Assembly: GCA_035578175.1 (NCBI GenBank) | Contig: JAQMRL010000005.1 | Location: 60,617,722 to 60,681,721, forward strand | Length of the DNA: 64,000 nucleotides | Direction: 5' to 3' | From: Catonia carolina | Taxonomy: Eukaryota; Arthropoda; Insecta; Hemiptera; Achilidae | In this document: piece by piece, positions 1-11,850 of the stretch | Position numbering within the stretch: position 1 is the first letter of the stretch | Layout of the letters: each line of letters begins with the position of its first letter | The notes under the pieces: model-generated | What the model was told of the DNA's origin: nothing | Databases searched by the model: none | Seen by the model: the letters and a program-made list of their open reading frames with translations, nothing else | Program-made: the position numbers and the translations under genes

Positions 1-545
1 CAACCTTTACGAATTTCAGCAGACATAACGCTTACGCTATTTTGTAGAGCAAGAACAAAGTAGTAAATGAGGTGGCATTTAGAAAAAAATCGTATGAACC
101 GTTTTTGAGAAAATTGCAAATAAATCAAAAATTTTCACGAGTAAACTACTAGCCGGCCGCATTGGCGCAGTTGGTAACGTGCTCGCCTCTCATCATGCGG
201 TCTTGGGTTCGAATCCCATTCAGGCACGGCATCTTTTCATACGTTACAAAAAAAATCATTTCATCCTTCACCGTCTGCATTAGCAGTAATTGCAGAACAG
301 TCGGACGTTAAACAAAATAAAAAAAAAAAAAAGAGTAAACTACTATTTTCAGTTGACCGATTTTGATGAAAATATTTGTGTCGGGTCATCGTAATATACT
401 TAATTTACGTTTGAAACCCACTATTCGGTAAAAACAAAATTTTAGGTTCACGGGACCCGAAAAATGTATTTTTGGTAAACTCGGTTTCGAAAATTTGAAA
501 TAATAAACTTTCCTTCCCAATGTTTCATCTAGAGCAAGAGAAAGT
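1..545 (+). repeat. GCAAGAG-family repeat, copy cut by window start
   Basis: This is the right-hand part of a dispersed non-coding repeat. It holds the family's internal landmarks (AATTTCAGCAGACAT, then TTGACCGATTTTGATGAAAAT) and ends in the hallmark GCAAGAGAAAGT at 534-545. A SINE at 152-332 splits it. Related copies lie at about 1.5, 6.7, 20.0, 25.0, 30.3, 43.9, 47.7, 52.1 and 55.7 kb. Confidence 0.8.
152..332 (+). mobile_element. SINE-A: tRNA-derived SINE with perfect target duplication
   Basis: The head is tRNA-like, with a polymerase III A box (TGGCGCAGTTGG, about 164-175) and B box (GGTTCGAATCCC, about 207-218). A body with CGTCTGCATTAGCAG and an A-rich tail (317-332) follow. The 13-bp sequence GAGTAAACTACTA occurs perfectly at 139-151 and 333-345, a target-site duplication that sets both ends. 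The anticodon-arm region (CTCATCAT) resembles an elongator tRNA-Met, but the acceptor stem does not pair, so this is not a functional tRNA. A second copy lies at 23616-23816. Confidence 0.92.
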
Positions 546-1473
546 AAAACGTTTATGTATAGTATTACCAGATACGGACATTTGAGAAAATTTGAATATT
601 TTCTCTCATTCCACACAAATTTTATATGAAATTTGTTAAACATAAAATAAATTTATGCACAGTCACGAATTTTCAGACGTCAGCTGTCTTGCAGTGACGT
701 GGTCTGAGTACCAACATTATGCATGGAGATTATCGAGAAAATTCATACATCGAATGTTCGAACATTTGATACAATCTGTTACTGAAATCTGACTGAACAT
801 TTTAGGGTCTGTAATCTTCGTAAACTTTAGTAGGACAGTCCTTTTCTTCGTAGTTTATTTACCGTAACCTACCACACTAACAGCTAATTATTTACATTAT
901 TCAGCCAAAACTTTCAGTTTTATCAGACAATAAATTATTTTAAACTAGTTTTTGCGTCCGAGTGTAGCACGAGCGTATTACTAATCTCAGTGGGGTGCAT
1001 TAAATAAACTTCTTAATACCTTTTCCCGATTTCACTCAATATGTTACTTTTTCCAGGTATCATCTAGGGAACACGCGATCCATGTTTTAAAACAAAGCTC
1101 TGCGGGAAGATATAGCTACAAGTACCTAAGCCTAATATGTATTAATTTAAGATTGCAATCCCATTTTTACTTTTTCGTGATCTACATGAAATAAAGGTCA
1201 GAAAAATTATATTCCATGCGAATTTTTCAAAATCTAGTTTTCGCTCTATATACATGTTTTCATGTCCACTGAGCTAAAAATTAACCTGTTTGTACCAAAT
1301 ATTAGGTTAAAGGGGAATGCTCTGATTAATACAACATTCAAAAAAAGTTTACGAAACATTCAATCTTTCTAATTATTTCCATTAATTTTCTTTCCAATTA
1401 TTCCAATTATTTTCAATAATTTCCAATTGTTCCAATTCTTTCCAATAATTTTTTGTTATTTTTGAAAATCTTT
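546..1473. other. AT-rich stretch without recognisable features
   Basis: No coding frame or repeat end was recognised. Around 1380-1460 there are short tandem-like TTCCAATTATT units. Confidence 0.5.
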
Positions 1474-2105
1474 ACTTTCTTGTGCCTACATGGATATATA
1501 GGAAAGAAAATACTGTTTTCATGTTGATTTTTTTTGAAATCGAGTTTTCACTGGATCTACACGTTGTCAGACCCCCTGAACCCAAAAAAACATGTTTCTA
1601 CCGACGTGTGTCAGTGTCTCTGTGCGTGTGACTAGAATATCTCAAGAACGAAACATCGTACGAAGTTGAAACTTTAAATTTAAGTTAGGTATTACTAGAG
1701 GACCCGACACAAACATTTTCATCAAAATCGGTCCACCAGAAGTAGGAGTTTAGCAATAATTAGTGGTTTTTTGTTTCTTCTTCATGAAAAGTTTTAAAAA
1801 ATGGATTTTTTAAAGATTTCGGCCTTAGTATGCATTTTACGACAAAAAGTAATTAAAATATCTACAACTTTTATTTAAGCTTTTTTCTCGACATAAGCCT
1901 AGTTTAGCGTCAAGGAGTGATTTCCCGTATTATTAAGCCAAACTATGGTTGGCTTTCATTTTGCATCATTCGCTCATGTTTGAAATAAGGTTATGTTTTC
2001 TGAGGTTAGTTTTCTGTTTATTTCGAATGTTTTTTCTAATGTTAGGTTATATATTATTGATTATTTGCAATGGCAAGAGAAAGTCGTGTGAGTGTTTCAC
2101 ACCAG
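1474..2105 (-). repeat. GCAAGAG-family repeat, near-complete copy
   Basis: This reverse-orientation copy runs from ACTTTCTTGTGCC (1474-1486) to GGCAAGAGAAAGT (2072-2084), followed by the outer arm CGTGTGAGTGTTTCACACC. The outer arm recurs in other copies, so the inverted repeat is subterminal rather than terminal. Internal blocks (GACCCGACACAAACATTTT, TAGCGTCAAGGAGTGATTT) match other copies. Confidence 0.85.
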
Positions 2106-2237
2106 ATTTTTTTTTTTAAAGGAATATTTTTATTGCATTTTTTAATGGTGTTAAAGTTTTGGAGTGATTTTTGCAAATTTTAAACTTAGACGAAGGATTT
2201 CTACAAATTTATTTTTACATAAAACTGAATCATTATA

Positions 2238-2880
2238 CAGAGTGATTCATTTAAAAGTTGCCCACTGCATTTAACAGCGGCCTTCGGCATCCAATTGGAT
2301 TCAAATAATAAATGAATAAATAGAATTACTTAATACATAATTTTACATATTTATTTAAAATTTATATACAAATTTCAACTTCACCTTTACAGTAGATGCT
2401 GAAAGTGGCGTCCTTGAACGCTTACACATTTTTGCGCTCGTTCAATGTTATTAATGCACACACGACGCAATACGGAAACGTCTATAGCTTGAATGGCTGC
2501 CACGATGTTATTCTTTAGCTCATGTATACTGCGAGGGTTTGTTTTGGTTAACAGTTCCTTTTAAATAAACCCCATAGAAAAAAATCGCACATACTCAAAT
2601 CGGGTGAACGAGGAGGCCACAAATCTTTACTAACAACGCGCATGGAAAAGCCTGATTGATGTGAGATAGGGACTGGCGAGACGTGTGACATATTGCACCA
2701 TCTTGCTGGAAAAAATTGTACTCTATAATAATATAATAATTAAATAATAATATAAATTGTACTATAAAGGCCAGTCTATCACATCGTGATCAGTGCTGCC
2801 AACACAGTATATGAAAATTACTCGAGCGGCTATAAATTAAATTACTCGAGCGGCGGGCTACTTGTAAATGAATCACCCAG
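2238..2880 (-). mobile_element. Mariner/Tc1-type element with decayed transposase C-terminus
   Basis: The ends form a roughly 31-bp inverted repeat (left CAGAGTGATTCATTTAAAAG, right reading back CTGGGTGATTCATTTACAAG) and are flanked by TA at 2236-2237 and 2881-2882. On the minus strand, about 2720-2380, frameshifted peptides read FQQDGAICHTSRQSLSH, then WPPRSPDLSMCDFFLWG. These are the conserved block and final acidic motif of IS630/Tc1/mariner transposases. Frameshifts and stops make it inactive. Near the right end the 14-mer ATTACTCGAGCGGC is duplicated. Confidence 0.85.
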
Positions 2881-2882
2881 TA

Positions 2883-3484
2883 TTAGGAACCAATGTAGGT
2901 TTCATTAAAGTAAATAGTAGGTTCTAGAGAATTTTAGCAAAATATAAATTTGTTTAGCAAATACGTGTCTAGGTGTATGAAGTGGGTGTGTCATTATTAG
3001 ATAAGGAGTGGCCAGGTGAAGTGCGGGTGTGATGAAGAGGGAAAGGAGTCTGCATACATAATAGTGGGGAGAGCGTTACTATAAAAATCTACTATGTTTT
3101 TTATATTAAATACTTAACTACAGATTGTTCCAAAGAATAAGAATAGAATTTAAGCAGTTGTGTGTAAATCTTTTAAGTTAGTCAGCAGTTGGTTAGGCAT
3201 TCGGTCAGTTTGTTGGTTTAAGTTGTAATTATTGTACCTGAAAATTGTTTTCGTTAACGTGCCTGTACGTACATCCACTGTGTGTTTTTATTTTATTCAT
3301 CCTTTTACCATATCACTAACAGGTTTAAAATGAAATTTTTGGATTGTAATATTTACATCTACTCTAAATTGCTGTAGTAAAAACTATTTCAAACATAACT
3401 AATTAACTTGGTTTATAAACACAGAAAATATTATGCTGGAAAGGAATATATTCTATTACATTTTATATTGGTAGCGACTTTTTC
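2883..3484. other. Stretch without recognised features
   Basis: AT-rich sequence. I see no repeat family member and no coding frame. Confidence 0.5.
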
Positions 3485-3600
3485 CGGTTAACCTTTTTCG
3501 ATTAATATGTTCGTTTGGGTCCAGTTTATGGTACCAAACTTAAGTTCCAAATTTAAACTTTGTACGATTTTTCGTTTTTTTATCAACTGTTATAGACGTT
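3485..3600 (+). repeat. GCAAGAG-family fragment
   Basis: A short diverged piece aligns with the family block CGGTTGACCG...GTCGGGTCC...AACTTTGTACGATTTTTCG. Both ends are missing. A TC-rich tract (CTCTCTCTCCCC) follows to about 3640. Confidence 0.6.
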
Positions 3601-3929
3601 ATTCTCTCTCTCCCCTTCACCCCTCTCACTCTCTCTTTCATATTTTATATCTCTAACATATTTAATTTTTCATGGGACACTTAATGACGCTACGAATTTA
3701 AATTCAGTACTGTTCACTATAAATATAGTTTACTAGTATTGAAATACATTACAGTAATAACTAAATCGGATCCGTTTCGGATAAGCCGGATTGAACGAGA
3801 TTTTACTGAATTCACTCGTTAAATTTTATTTGAATATTTTTCAAAATAGTCGAATAATAATATTATTTTTGGTTTGATAATAATATTTTGTTTTTTTCTT
3901 CTTTTCTCTCTTCACAGGTTAGGCATTTC

Positions 3930-4262
3930 TACCAGTTCCTGTATTCATCTTTTCTTCGGTCTGCCAATATCTCTGCTTCCCACTGGTTTATATCGTCTTG
4001 CTAAACTTGGTAAGTGGCTTTCTGGCATTCTATTTGAATATTCAAATCATTGAGCACGAGAAAATTTTATTTTTTTGTTGGAAGGGAAAATTCCCAATTT
4101 GTACCTTATATCTTCATTTCGGATTCTGTCTAGTTTTGTACAACCCTTGGCAGACCTTAAGAATTTCATTTCTGCAGTTAGGATATTTCTCTTTTCTTGT
4201 CATAACCCAAGCTTCACTGCCGTATGCCAAGGCTGGAACTGCCACCGTTTAATAAAACTGTA
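3930..4262 (-). pseudogene. LINE family 1 reverse-transcriptase C-terminal fragment
   Basis: The minus strand holds frameshifted peptides typical of the region after the reverse-transcriptase domain in non-LTR retrotransposons: AVPALAYGSEAWVMTRKEKY, then TAEMKFLRSAKGCTKLDRI, then YKPVGSRDIGRPKKR towards 3950. The same peptide signatures recur in the fragments at 7.75-9.1, 35.4, 49.1 and 52.6 kb. Frameshifts and 5' truncation make it a dead copy. Confidence 0.8.
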
Positions 4263-5329
4263 ACCTTGTTTCGGGTCTTGTTTTTTGCCTTAGTGTCCTA
4301 TGAATCGTCCCACATATCTGATTAAAACTAAATATCTTATTTTTCACTTAATAGTCAAAATAATTCTTTTTATAGTTGATAATTATTATTTGAATAATTT
4401 TTATAAGAATATCCCATCTCTACTCCCGGTCATTTCCCAGGGCCAAAAAAACAATTCGCCATTTGTAAATATCTAGTTGCAGTAAATCTGAAATTAGATA
4501 CAAATCAACGCTAGTTGACGGTTATTCATCAACAATGAATCTTCTTGTGCTTCTTAGATAAGAACGGATTGTAGATGTACGGATTTCAATTAAAAAGATA
4601 AGAATCAACCATTGCAAAAACTATTTTGAAATGAATATATATTAAAAAAGCAAAGGGTAATATTAATGAATTTTACGACAAGAACAAAGGGAAAAAGATG
4701 GAGAGATATAAAGCAAAACAAGTTTTAATTTTAGTTTGAAAACTTTGCTAATAAAGGAGGATCAATTTCAATCACGTACAATATTCTTCTTGACGAAAGA
4801 TTTTACTTTTTCAACACCAGTTGAAAACTTTTTCTGCTTTTGCCCTTTTATTGAAAAACGAAGTTATGACTCTTTTTTGGTAAAAAAAAGTTTTACAGCG
4901 TAACAATGCCGCAGAAAGCTGTAAATTTTCTACATTGTATACCGGCTGTAAAATTGACAATATAAATTCCTTTGTATTCTACATTCTACTGTTGTAGATA
5001 AAATATTAAAATTATTCAATGTTAAGCAAAATGGTGAAGATTTATGTCTGGTTTTTGTTATTAATTTTTTTTTATTATAATTTATTCTCTATAATGTCGT
5101 TCTTTAAGTTTTTATTTTAACGTTTTAATAAAAATCTGTTAAGATGTTTGTAGTTTTCAGTTCATTATTTTTCATTTTTGGTGACGAGACTTTCGAAAAT
5201 TAAAAAGATTAGGTGTGAACACCGTTTTAGAAAAGTATTTTCTACCACGAAATTACAGCTCCCACGAATTTCACCAACTATGCTGCATACCCTATCACGC
5301 AGGGTACAAAAATGCAGTCAATGAGATAA
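4263..5329. other. AT-rich stretch without recognised features
   Basis: No coding frame, repeat terminus or structured RNA was recognised. Confidence 0.45.
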
Positions 5330-5520
5330 TTTTGAAAAAATCGTTTTAGCAGTTTTTAAAAAAATAAAAAAATATTACTTTCCTGTTAATCGATTTCAAT
5401 GAATATCTTTGCTTAGGTCCAGGTACGGTGCTTAACTTCAGTCCAAGTTTGAACTTTGTACGATTTTTCGTTTTATATCAACTGTTAAACAAGTTATTCT
5501 CCACATTTCTGTGTGCGTTT
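5330..5520 (+). repeat. GCAAGAG-family fragment abutting the GT microsatellite
   Basis: A forward family block (ATCGATTTCAATGAATAT ... AACTTTGTACGATTTTTCG) ends just before the microsatellite. A reverse-orientation block of the same region lies on the other side, giving an inverted pair. Confidence 0.65.
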
Positions 5521-5526
5521 GTGTGG

Positions 5527-5975
<449 letters not shown>

Positions 5976-6179
5976 AATTTTTCACTGTATGCTATAGATA
6001 GAGCTCGAAAATTCCAAAAATAAAATTTAGTTTCACGTATACCGGGATTTAATTTTACAAGGTAGTACATAAATTTTGTTGTAAAGTTGATATTTAACTG
6101 TTTTAAAAGGAGCACGAATGGATTTTCACGAGGGATTGTCACTTCGATTATTATGTTGGTATACGATAGGATAGGAGTG

Positions 6180-6600
6180 ATGTGTTTTATAGGGGAGAAG
6201 AGGAAGGGATATTATAAGTACGCAAAGGGCTCAGCTGTAGTCTTGTCCTAAAATTAACGAATGGAGTTTTGAGCCCTACAGGGTCAAACGAGTTAATAAA
6301 TTGCGAGAGGAATGGCCCTGAACCTAAATACGTAGAATTCGCCACATACTCTCCCACCCCTTGTGTTCTCACCCTCAGACGGGACTTTACTGGCGGTAGA
6401 GGTCGCCCGCCGGGAACGTTCACTATGGGGAATAAGCAACCCGGACTACGAGGAAGGGCGTAACGGTGCATACGTGACATGATGTTACCATGTCCCTCGC
6501 TCACTCGCTCATTCGCTACTTGCTTTCCGTTGTCGACCGCCTGAACTGCATGCCACTGAGACCATTCTCTAACCAATATCATATTACATAACACGACGGC
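6180..6600. other. GC-richer unassigned segment with a 135-codon minus-strand frame
   Basis: This segment stands out from its AT-rich surroundings. A minus-strand frame (6594-6187) has 135 codons and proline/glycine-rich stretches such as NVPGGRPLPPVKSRLRVRTQ. I recognise no domain, signal peptide or splice context. It could be part of an unrecognised transposon, a non-coding exon or chance. Function unknown. Confidence 0.3.
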
Positions 6601-6704
6601 TAATCTCTTCCACTAAATTTCCACTCATATTTTTGTTTTAAAATCTCTTATTATTTACACATCTGAAATTTAACGAAATATAATTTATTAATAAATAAAC
6701 TAAA

Positions 6705-7497
6705 AAATATGACGTGAAACCCTCATACAACTTTCTCTTGCCAATGCAAATAATGAACGATATAACCTAACATTAGTAATAAAACATTAGAAATAAACAA
6801 AAAACTAACCTCAAAAAACATAACTTTATTTTAATCATGTGTGAATCATGCAAAATTAAAATCAACCTGTTTGGCTTTAAAATACGGAAAATCACTCTTT
6901 TACGCTAAAATAGGCTCTGTAAAGAAAAATGCTTACAATACAGTTGTAAATCTTTTAATGTCCTATAAATTTGATTATTACACTTTAGTCGAGCAATCCA
7001 CACTAAGGCTAAAATATTTTAAAAAATCGATTGTTTTACAGATTGTCATGAAAAAAGAAATAGAAAATCGCTAATTACCGCTAAACTAAGCGTTATACAA
7101 AGAAATGTTATAAATAAAAGTTGTTGGATTTTAAATTCTCTACAATTTTTAATTTATACATTTTTGCGTTCAAATGCATATTAAAGCTACAATCTTAAAA
7201 AAAATTACGAGAAAACAGCCTTTTAAGAATTTCAGCAGACATGGCGTCTACGCTATCTTGTAGAGCATAAAAAATTTAGTAAATGAGGGGATTTTCAACA
7301 AAATCCTAGGAGCCATTTTTGAGGAAATAAAAAATTATTATAAAATAAAAAATTGCACAAGAAACTATAAATTCCGATTGAATTTCAATTCAAAAAGATT
7401 TTAATGAAAATTTTACTATCGGGTCACCCCAAAGTATTAACTTAAACGTTTCAAGTTTCAACTTCGTATTTTTTTGTTTTTGTTCATAAATTTAGAG
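6705..7497 (+). repeat. GCAAGAG-family repeat, right end truncated
   Basis: Begins with GTGAAACCCTCATACA and the inverted-repeat core ACTTTCTCTTGCC (6730-6742). It includes AATCGCTAATTACCGCTAAA and TTTCAGCAGACATGGCG and fades after TTTCAACTTCGTATTTTTTT, before the right-hand core. Confidence 0.85.
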
Positions 7498-7745
7498 ACT
7501 ATTCCGGTCCTGATCCGATGCTAACTTTCGGTGCTTGCCAGTAATAAAGTTTTCTCTAGGCCGAGTCACAATCCCGGCGCTGGGTAGTCCAGTGGTGGGG
7601 CTACCACCAAAGAGCCTCTAGACGGGCCCTGGGTTTCATTTGGAGACCCACCACCAAGGTTCGTCCGCACTCTCCACCGTTGGAAAAATCCCTCCCTTTT
7701 TGGCAATGATACAAAAACAGAGAAAATTAAAATAAGAGAAATGAA
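7498..7745. other. GC-rich unassigned segment
   Basis: Includes GTGGTGGGGCTACCACC and nearby proline-type sequence. It lies between a truncated GCAAGAG copy and a LINE fragment and may be part of the LINE upstream region. No family was recognised. Confidence 0.3.
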
Positions 7746-7749
7746 AATA

Positions 7750-8267
7750 ATATAATAAAGGCGTACGACAAGGCTGTCTAATGTCCCCGACGCTACTTAA
7801 TATTTACGTTGATAAGATGTTAACAATTTGGAATCAATTAGTTTACTCAGGCTTTCAGCTTTGGAATAACGTATTCCTAAATTCATTGCTGTGCACAGAT
7901 GACACTGTTATTTTTTTGACATAGAAAACATACTCCAATATGCCATTTATCAGTTGCACAAAATTAGCGCAGATTTTGGCATGAGAATATCGATGCAAAA
8001 ATCAAAGTATATGGCATTCCAGGGAAGATGGCCGGTTCGCTAAAAAATTATACTTGGCAACCGAACTATAGAACAAGTTCAAGATTTTAAACATTTACGG
8101 TACAAGATTTCCTATGACAAAGATGATGACGTGAGTAATAACAAGGGCGAAATTAAGCGGTGAATGCGATTCGATTCGCAGGACAAAAAGAAAGAAAACG
8201 AGAACAGACACCCAAATTAAATTTTGTAGAGTAATGGCTGTATCACTCATAACATTGTGTTGTTTAG
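7750..8267 (+). pseudogene. LINE family 1 reverse-transcriptase fragment (palm region)
   Basis: The forward strand reads GVRQGCLMSPTLLNIYVDKM and then CTDDTVIF, equivalent to the reverse-transcriptase catalytic YADD box, followed by a stop. Further frames give EQVQDFKHLRYKISYDKDDD and a trace of TRKDTQIKF.RVMAV. Stops and frameshifts throughout show it is dead. It is cut at 8267 by a Rep430 copy, after which a second LINE piece begins. Confidence 0.8.
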
Positions 8268-8655
8268 GTCGTCAGCCAAAAAGCTGGTTTGAAAATGTAG
8301 AGATTTTACTAAGTAAAACACGGAGTGAGGTGGTTTACTATTGCCTTCGTCACTGAGTAGGAAAGTGTGCTTATCAGCATGTCAGGCCCTCTGAAAAGCA
8401 AATATATTCCATTCTGCAAATGACATTTTCACTTCATTTACGACAGGGTCTGGCTGTATAAAGAAATTCATTACTTTAAAAAAGGATAACTCTGATTAGT
8501 GGTTTTACGCCTCTACCTCTGCTGTTTTTAAATATTCAGTCATTTAATTGGCTGACCATCTGATAAGAAACAACTATTTTTTTAGCCCAGCATTTAACAG
8601 ATTGAGTGCAAATAATTTAACATTCCACCTGTCTGTCATGGGCTTCCTCATAACT
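8268..8655 (+). repeat. Rep430 dispersed repeat, full-length-like copy
   Basis: Runs from TTGTTTAGGTCGTCAGCC to CACCTGTCTGTCATGGGC. Eight loci in the window share the order CATCAGCCGAAAGGCTGG, TTTTACTAAGTAAAACGAGG, GAGGTGGTTTACCATTGCC, CAGGGTCTGGCTGTATAATG, CACCTCTACCTCTTCTG, CACTCCACCTGTCTGTTATG. There is no conserved frame. The TTGTTGTTTAGGTC start recalls widespread arthropod short interspersed repeats, but that is only a resemblance. Confidence 0.85.
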
Positions 8656-8689
8656 AGCAAATTTCAGCACTGTATGTGGTTCTATTTGC

Positions 8690-9090
8690 AGAACAATAGG
8701 AAATAAAACAAGAAAGGACACCCACATGAAATTTTATAGAGGAATGGCTGTACCACTCATAACATATGGGAGTGAAACATGGGTGTCATTACAGAGGAAT
8801 GAATCTCGTATCCAGGATGCTGAAATGAGTTTTTTTCGGGGAGTCAAAGGTTGTACACGGTTAGATTGAGTACGTAACAAAGCTATCTGCGCCGAGTTAA
8901 ATGTTCAGTCACTGTTGGAAACGTTAAGAATATATATGAGAAACTGGTCTAACCATTTACTTTACATGCCAGCTCACAGATATCTTCTACAAGCATGGAA
9001 ATATAAACCTACAGAGAAGCGAGGCTTGGGAAGACCTAAAAACATATGGATGCCGGAACAGCCCATTGAGCCTAATTCTTGACAGATGAT
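8690..9090 (+). pseudogene. LINE family 1 C-terminal fragment
   Basis: Frames read KTRKDTHMKFYRGMAVPLIT, YGSETWVSLQRNESRIQDAE, FFRGVKGCTRLD, and finally WKYKPTEKRGLGRPKNIW with stops between. The start overlaps in content with the end of the LINE piece left of the Rep430 copy (both hold TRKDT...MAV.LIT), so these are two separate partial copies, not one copy split by an insertion. Confidence 0.8.
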
Positions 9091-9640
9091 GATGAAATTT
9101 AGAGAATTCATTCATTGGGTTGATAAGACTTTAAAATTTTCTCCGACCCTCCTGAACAATTATTGGATAAAAAGTGCGGTATTTTGATCCTGTATTTCCA
9201 ATGTAATAATAAATTCCTTCATTTGAAAAACGTGGTGGCAAAGTAAGAAGCTGCCACAGAGTTCTTCTAAGGAAGATTATTAAAAAAACAAAACAACATT
9301 AATTTAATCATTTCAAGGGAGACGAAGAGAAAGGAAAATAAATATTTCCCTTAGATTCAAGGAAGATCAAGTTTTTTAATTTGTTTTGATAATCTGGTAT
9401 TTAGGTGGAGTGGTATTCCACTTACCTTAGGAAAAGAGATGAGAAAATAAAATGAAATGATGTTATTTAAAACAAACGGATTGAATTTCCATCAAATTTC
9501 CAAGACGAGAAAAGATGTAATTGTTTTTTTTTATAAAACCAATTTCATTAGGAATTTAAAATTTTTATCATTCCTTTTTATAGACGTAGGTGATACTTTA
9601 AATTTGCTTTTGAAATTTACAATAAAATTATTTTTTTCTA
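9091..9640. other. AT-rich stretch without recognised features
   Basis: Nothing recognised. The short frames here lack motifs. Confidence 0.45.
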
Positions 9641-9859
9641 CTCTAGTTAATATTGTACCGCTTATCATCAAAATGCCTGAGACTGATTACTGCAGCCCCA
9701 TGGTACATAACCAATGAAGTATTGCACAACGATCTAAACCAGCTCTTCATCAAAGAAGAAATTAAACAACTTAGGGAGAAACATTTAAAAACATTACAAG
9801 AGTATCAAAATCCTTTTACAATTAACCTTTTTGACAACAGCAAAGGTACTCACAACTGA
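9641..9859 (+). pseudogene. Jockey-type LINE C-terminal fragment
   Basis: The frame ending at 9859 (stop after KGTHN) reads SSKCLRLITAAPWYITNEVL, then LFIKEEIKQLREKHLKTL, then NLFDNS. This is the hallmark tail of Jockey-clade ORF2 (APWYxSNxxxHxDL, IKEEIK, NLLD). Only the last 60 or so codons remain. Confidence 0.82.
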
Positions 9860-10420
9860 AACGTTTTAAAACATTGAACTTTTACAAGATTAATAAATTA
9901 TGTGTTTAACATAATATAGTACAGTTCATTCGAAATAGTACGATAGTAAGTCTCTGAATGGTGGTAACTTTTCAAAATAAAAAGTCCCTTTACGAAAGTA
10001 AAATTTCCTTTATAATTATTCTTACAAAATAATTTATAATATAGATCTTTGTTTTGCATCTTTGAAAATCATATGGAATTAATTATTTTACTCGCATTTT
10101 TTATTGTTGCATTCAGTAACCTATGAATTCAATACAAAAGACGTGATTAATAATAATACATTACAGTTGTAAATAAAAATAAAATTGAAGCCAAAAAAAA
10201 AATTAATATATTAATATTTATTAATATAATTATTATTTATTAGCGTAATATTAATATAATAAAATAATAATTAATGAAAGAAAGATCGGGAAAATCGGCC
10301 TATAGGCCCTAAATCTCATTTGAAAAGACGAAAATTCTGGTACGAGATCCTTTTTCTATCTCTTAAGTGAAAATATGCGATCAAAGCATTGAACTGAGGG
10401 AAAAATTTAAATAGTTAGGA
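9860..10420. other. Very AT-rich stretch
   Basis: Includes a low-complexity TAATATTAAT tract at about 10195-10275. No gene or transposon end was recognised. Confidence 0.5.
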
Positions 10421-11060
10421 AAAATAATCACCCAAAATAACAACGAAAAAGAAAATTGGCCAGAAAGAATCAGTAAGCTCACAAAATGTGCAAAATTATC
10501 GCATAATGTTTACAATAAAAAATGTCTTTCAATAGAGTCAAAATTGCGTGACTACAATACGGTGATTTCACCTGAAATAACGTATACGAGCGAAACACTA
10601 TTTAACCTCCGGAAAATACACACAGAATTTCCAAACTGGAGCGATAGGTCATTGGAACGTGTATCAATAAGAGGCGTTTATCAGACGGAGTTTGGAAACC
10701 GATGCACAAAGAAGAAATCTATAGGAACACGGAACCGCTTGCGGATCAAATAAGAAAAAAGAGAATTTTCTTTTTCGGACACATCATGCGGATGAATCTT
10801 TATAGAATGTTCAGACAGATAATTGAATACTTTTTAGGTAAATAGTGCCAACCGCACTGGTTTCGCAAAATTAAAGAAGACCTAGAACAACTTCAAATTT
10901 CACTTGAAGAAATAAAAACAAAGACAAAAATTATCATAAACTGAAAAACACGAGTCTCTAGCAAAAAACCAACCAAACGTCCAAAAGCGGTGTATTCTGA
11001 GGAAGAAAGGGAAAGAAGATCGAACGCAATGAAGAATTATAGAAAGAAAATGAAGAATAA
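10400..11060 (+). pseudogene. LINE family 4 reverse-transcriptase C-terminal fragment
   Basis: The forward strand reads FKYLGKIITQNNNEKENW, then KKCLSIESKLRDYNTVISPE with YTSETLFNL in place of the usual YGSETW, then KKRIFFFGHIMRMNLYRMF and WFRKIKEDLEQLQIS. The order matches non-LTR elements whose tail has R.FGH..RM. A relative lies at 63.4-64.0 kb. Stops show it is dead. Confidence 0.75.
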
Positions 11061-11485
11061 AAACATCAGGTAAATGGATAAGATCCATACGAAATTAAAG
11101 ATTTTCCAAACTTAAAGAACTTATGTAGTCCTATGAGGCTTAATAAACATTAAAATAAATAAATTTGATTTCTTTGGAAAAATAATTATTTTCTTCTTTC
11201 TTCTCCATTTTTAATTAATCTTTTAAAACGCTTTCATTCACTAACAGGGAAAGTTAACAAAGAAAAATCTCTTAAGTGGTAGCAATAACGCATGAGCACA
11301 TTACAAAATTCCCTCTGATCTTTAGTCCATTTAAGTAAATACTATCATGCTATTTCGAATGGATTATAATATATGTGTAAGTCGTTATGTAACGTTACGT
11401 TAGTTACTTACCAAGAGTGCGTATGTAACAATCCGTATGACCGATTTTGTTTCTTCTTCTTTTTTTGTTCCTGATCCGCTAATAA

Positions 11486-11850
11486 ATGAAGCCAACCAAT
11501 CATTCTGGCAAAGATAATTTTATTGCTGCCGCTTTAAAGAGTCCTGTAGTAGAAGTGGCAAACCAGGTTCTCATGTTCTTTAACCAGGATATTCGTCATC
11601 TTTCGACGCCGCTCTTACCCTGTACCTTTCCCAGCAAAATTCATCTCAACAACTTGCACTTATCATCATTTTTATTGATGTGTCCTAGAAATTTTAATTT
11701 TCTTCTTTGTACTTCACACGTTATTTCCTTTTCTTTACCAAGTGTTTGAAGTACACTGATGTTTGATATTTTAGGGATTCTTCTTTAAGTCCATAACTCA
11801 AACGCTTTCAGTCTTTTCGTTGCTGCTTCTTTTAAAGTCCAAGATTACAT
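11486..11850 (-). pseudogene. LINE family 2 C-terminal fragment
   Basis: The minus strand shows, with frameshifts, the family tail: residues around KRLSYGLKEE, then a remnant of the RRRISWLKNLR / ELF.AA..KI block. The paralogous fragment at 22.6 kb preserves this block far better, and copies at 27.2 and 38.8 kb are also related. Confidence 0.65.

Noticed and set aside
152..228. Functional tRNA gene
   Set aside because: A and B boxes are good, but the acceptor stem does not pair and the unit has an A-rich tail and target duplication, so it is a SINE.
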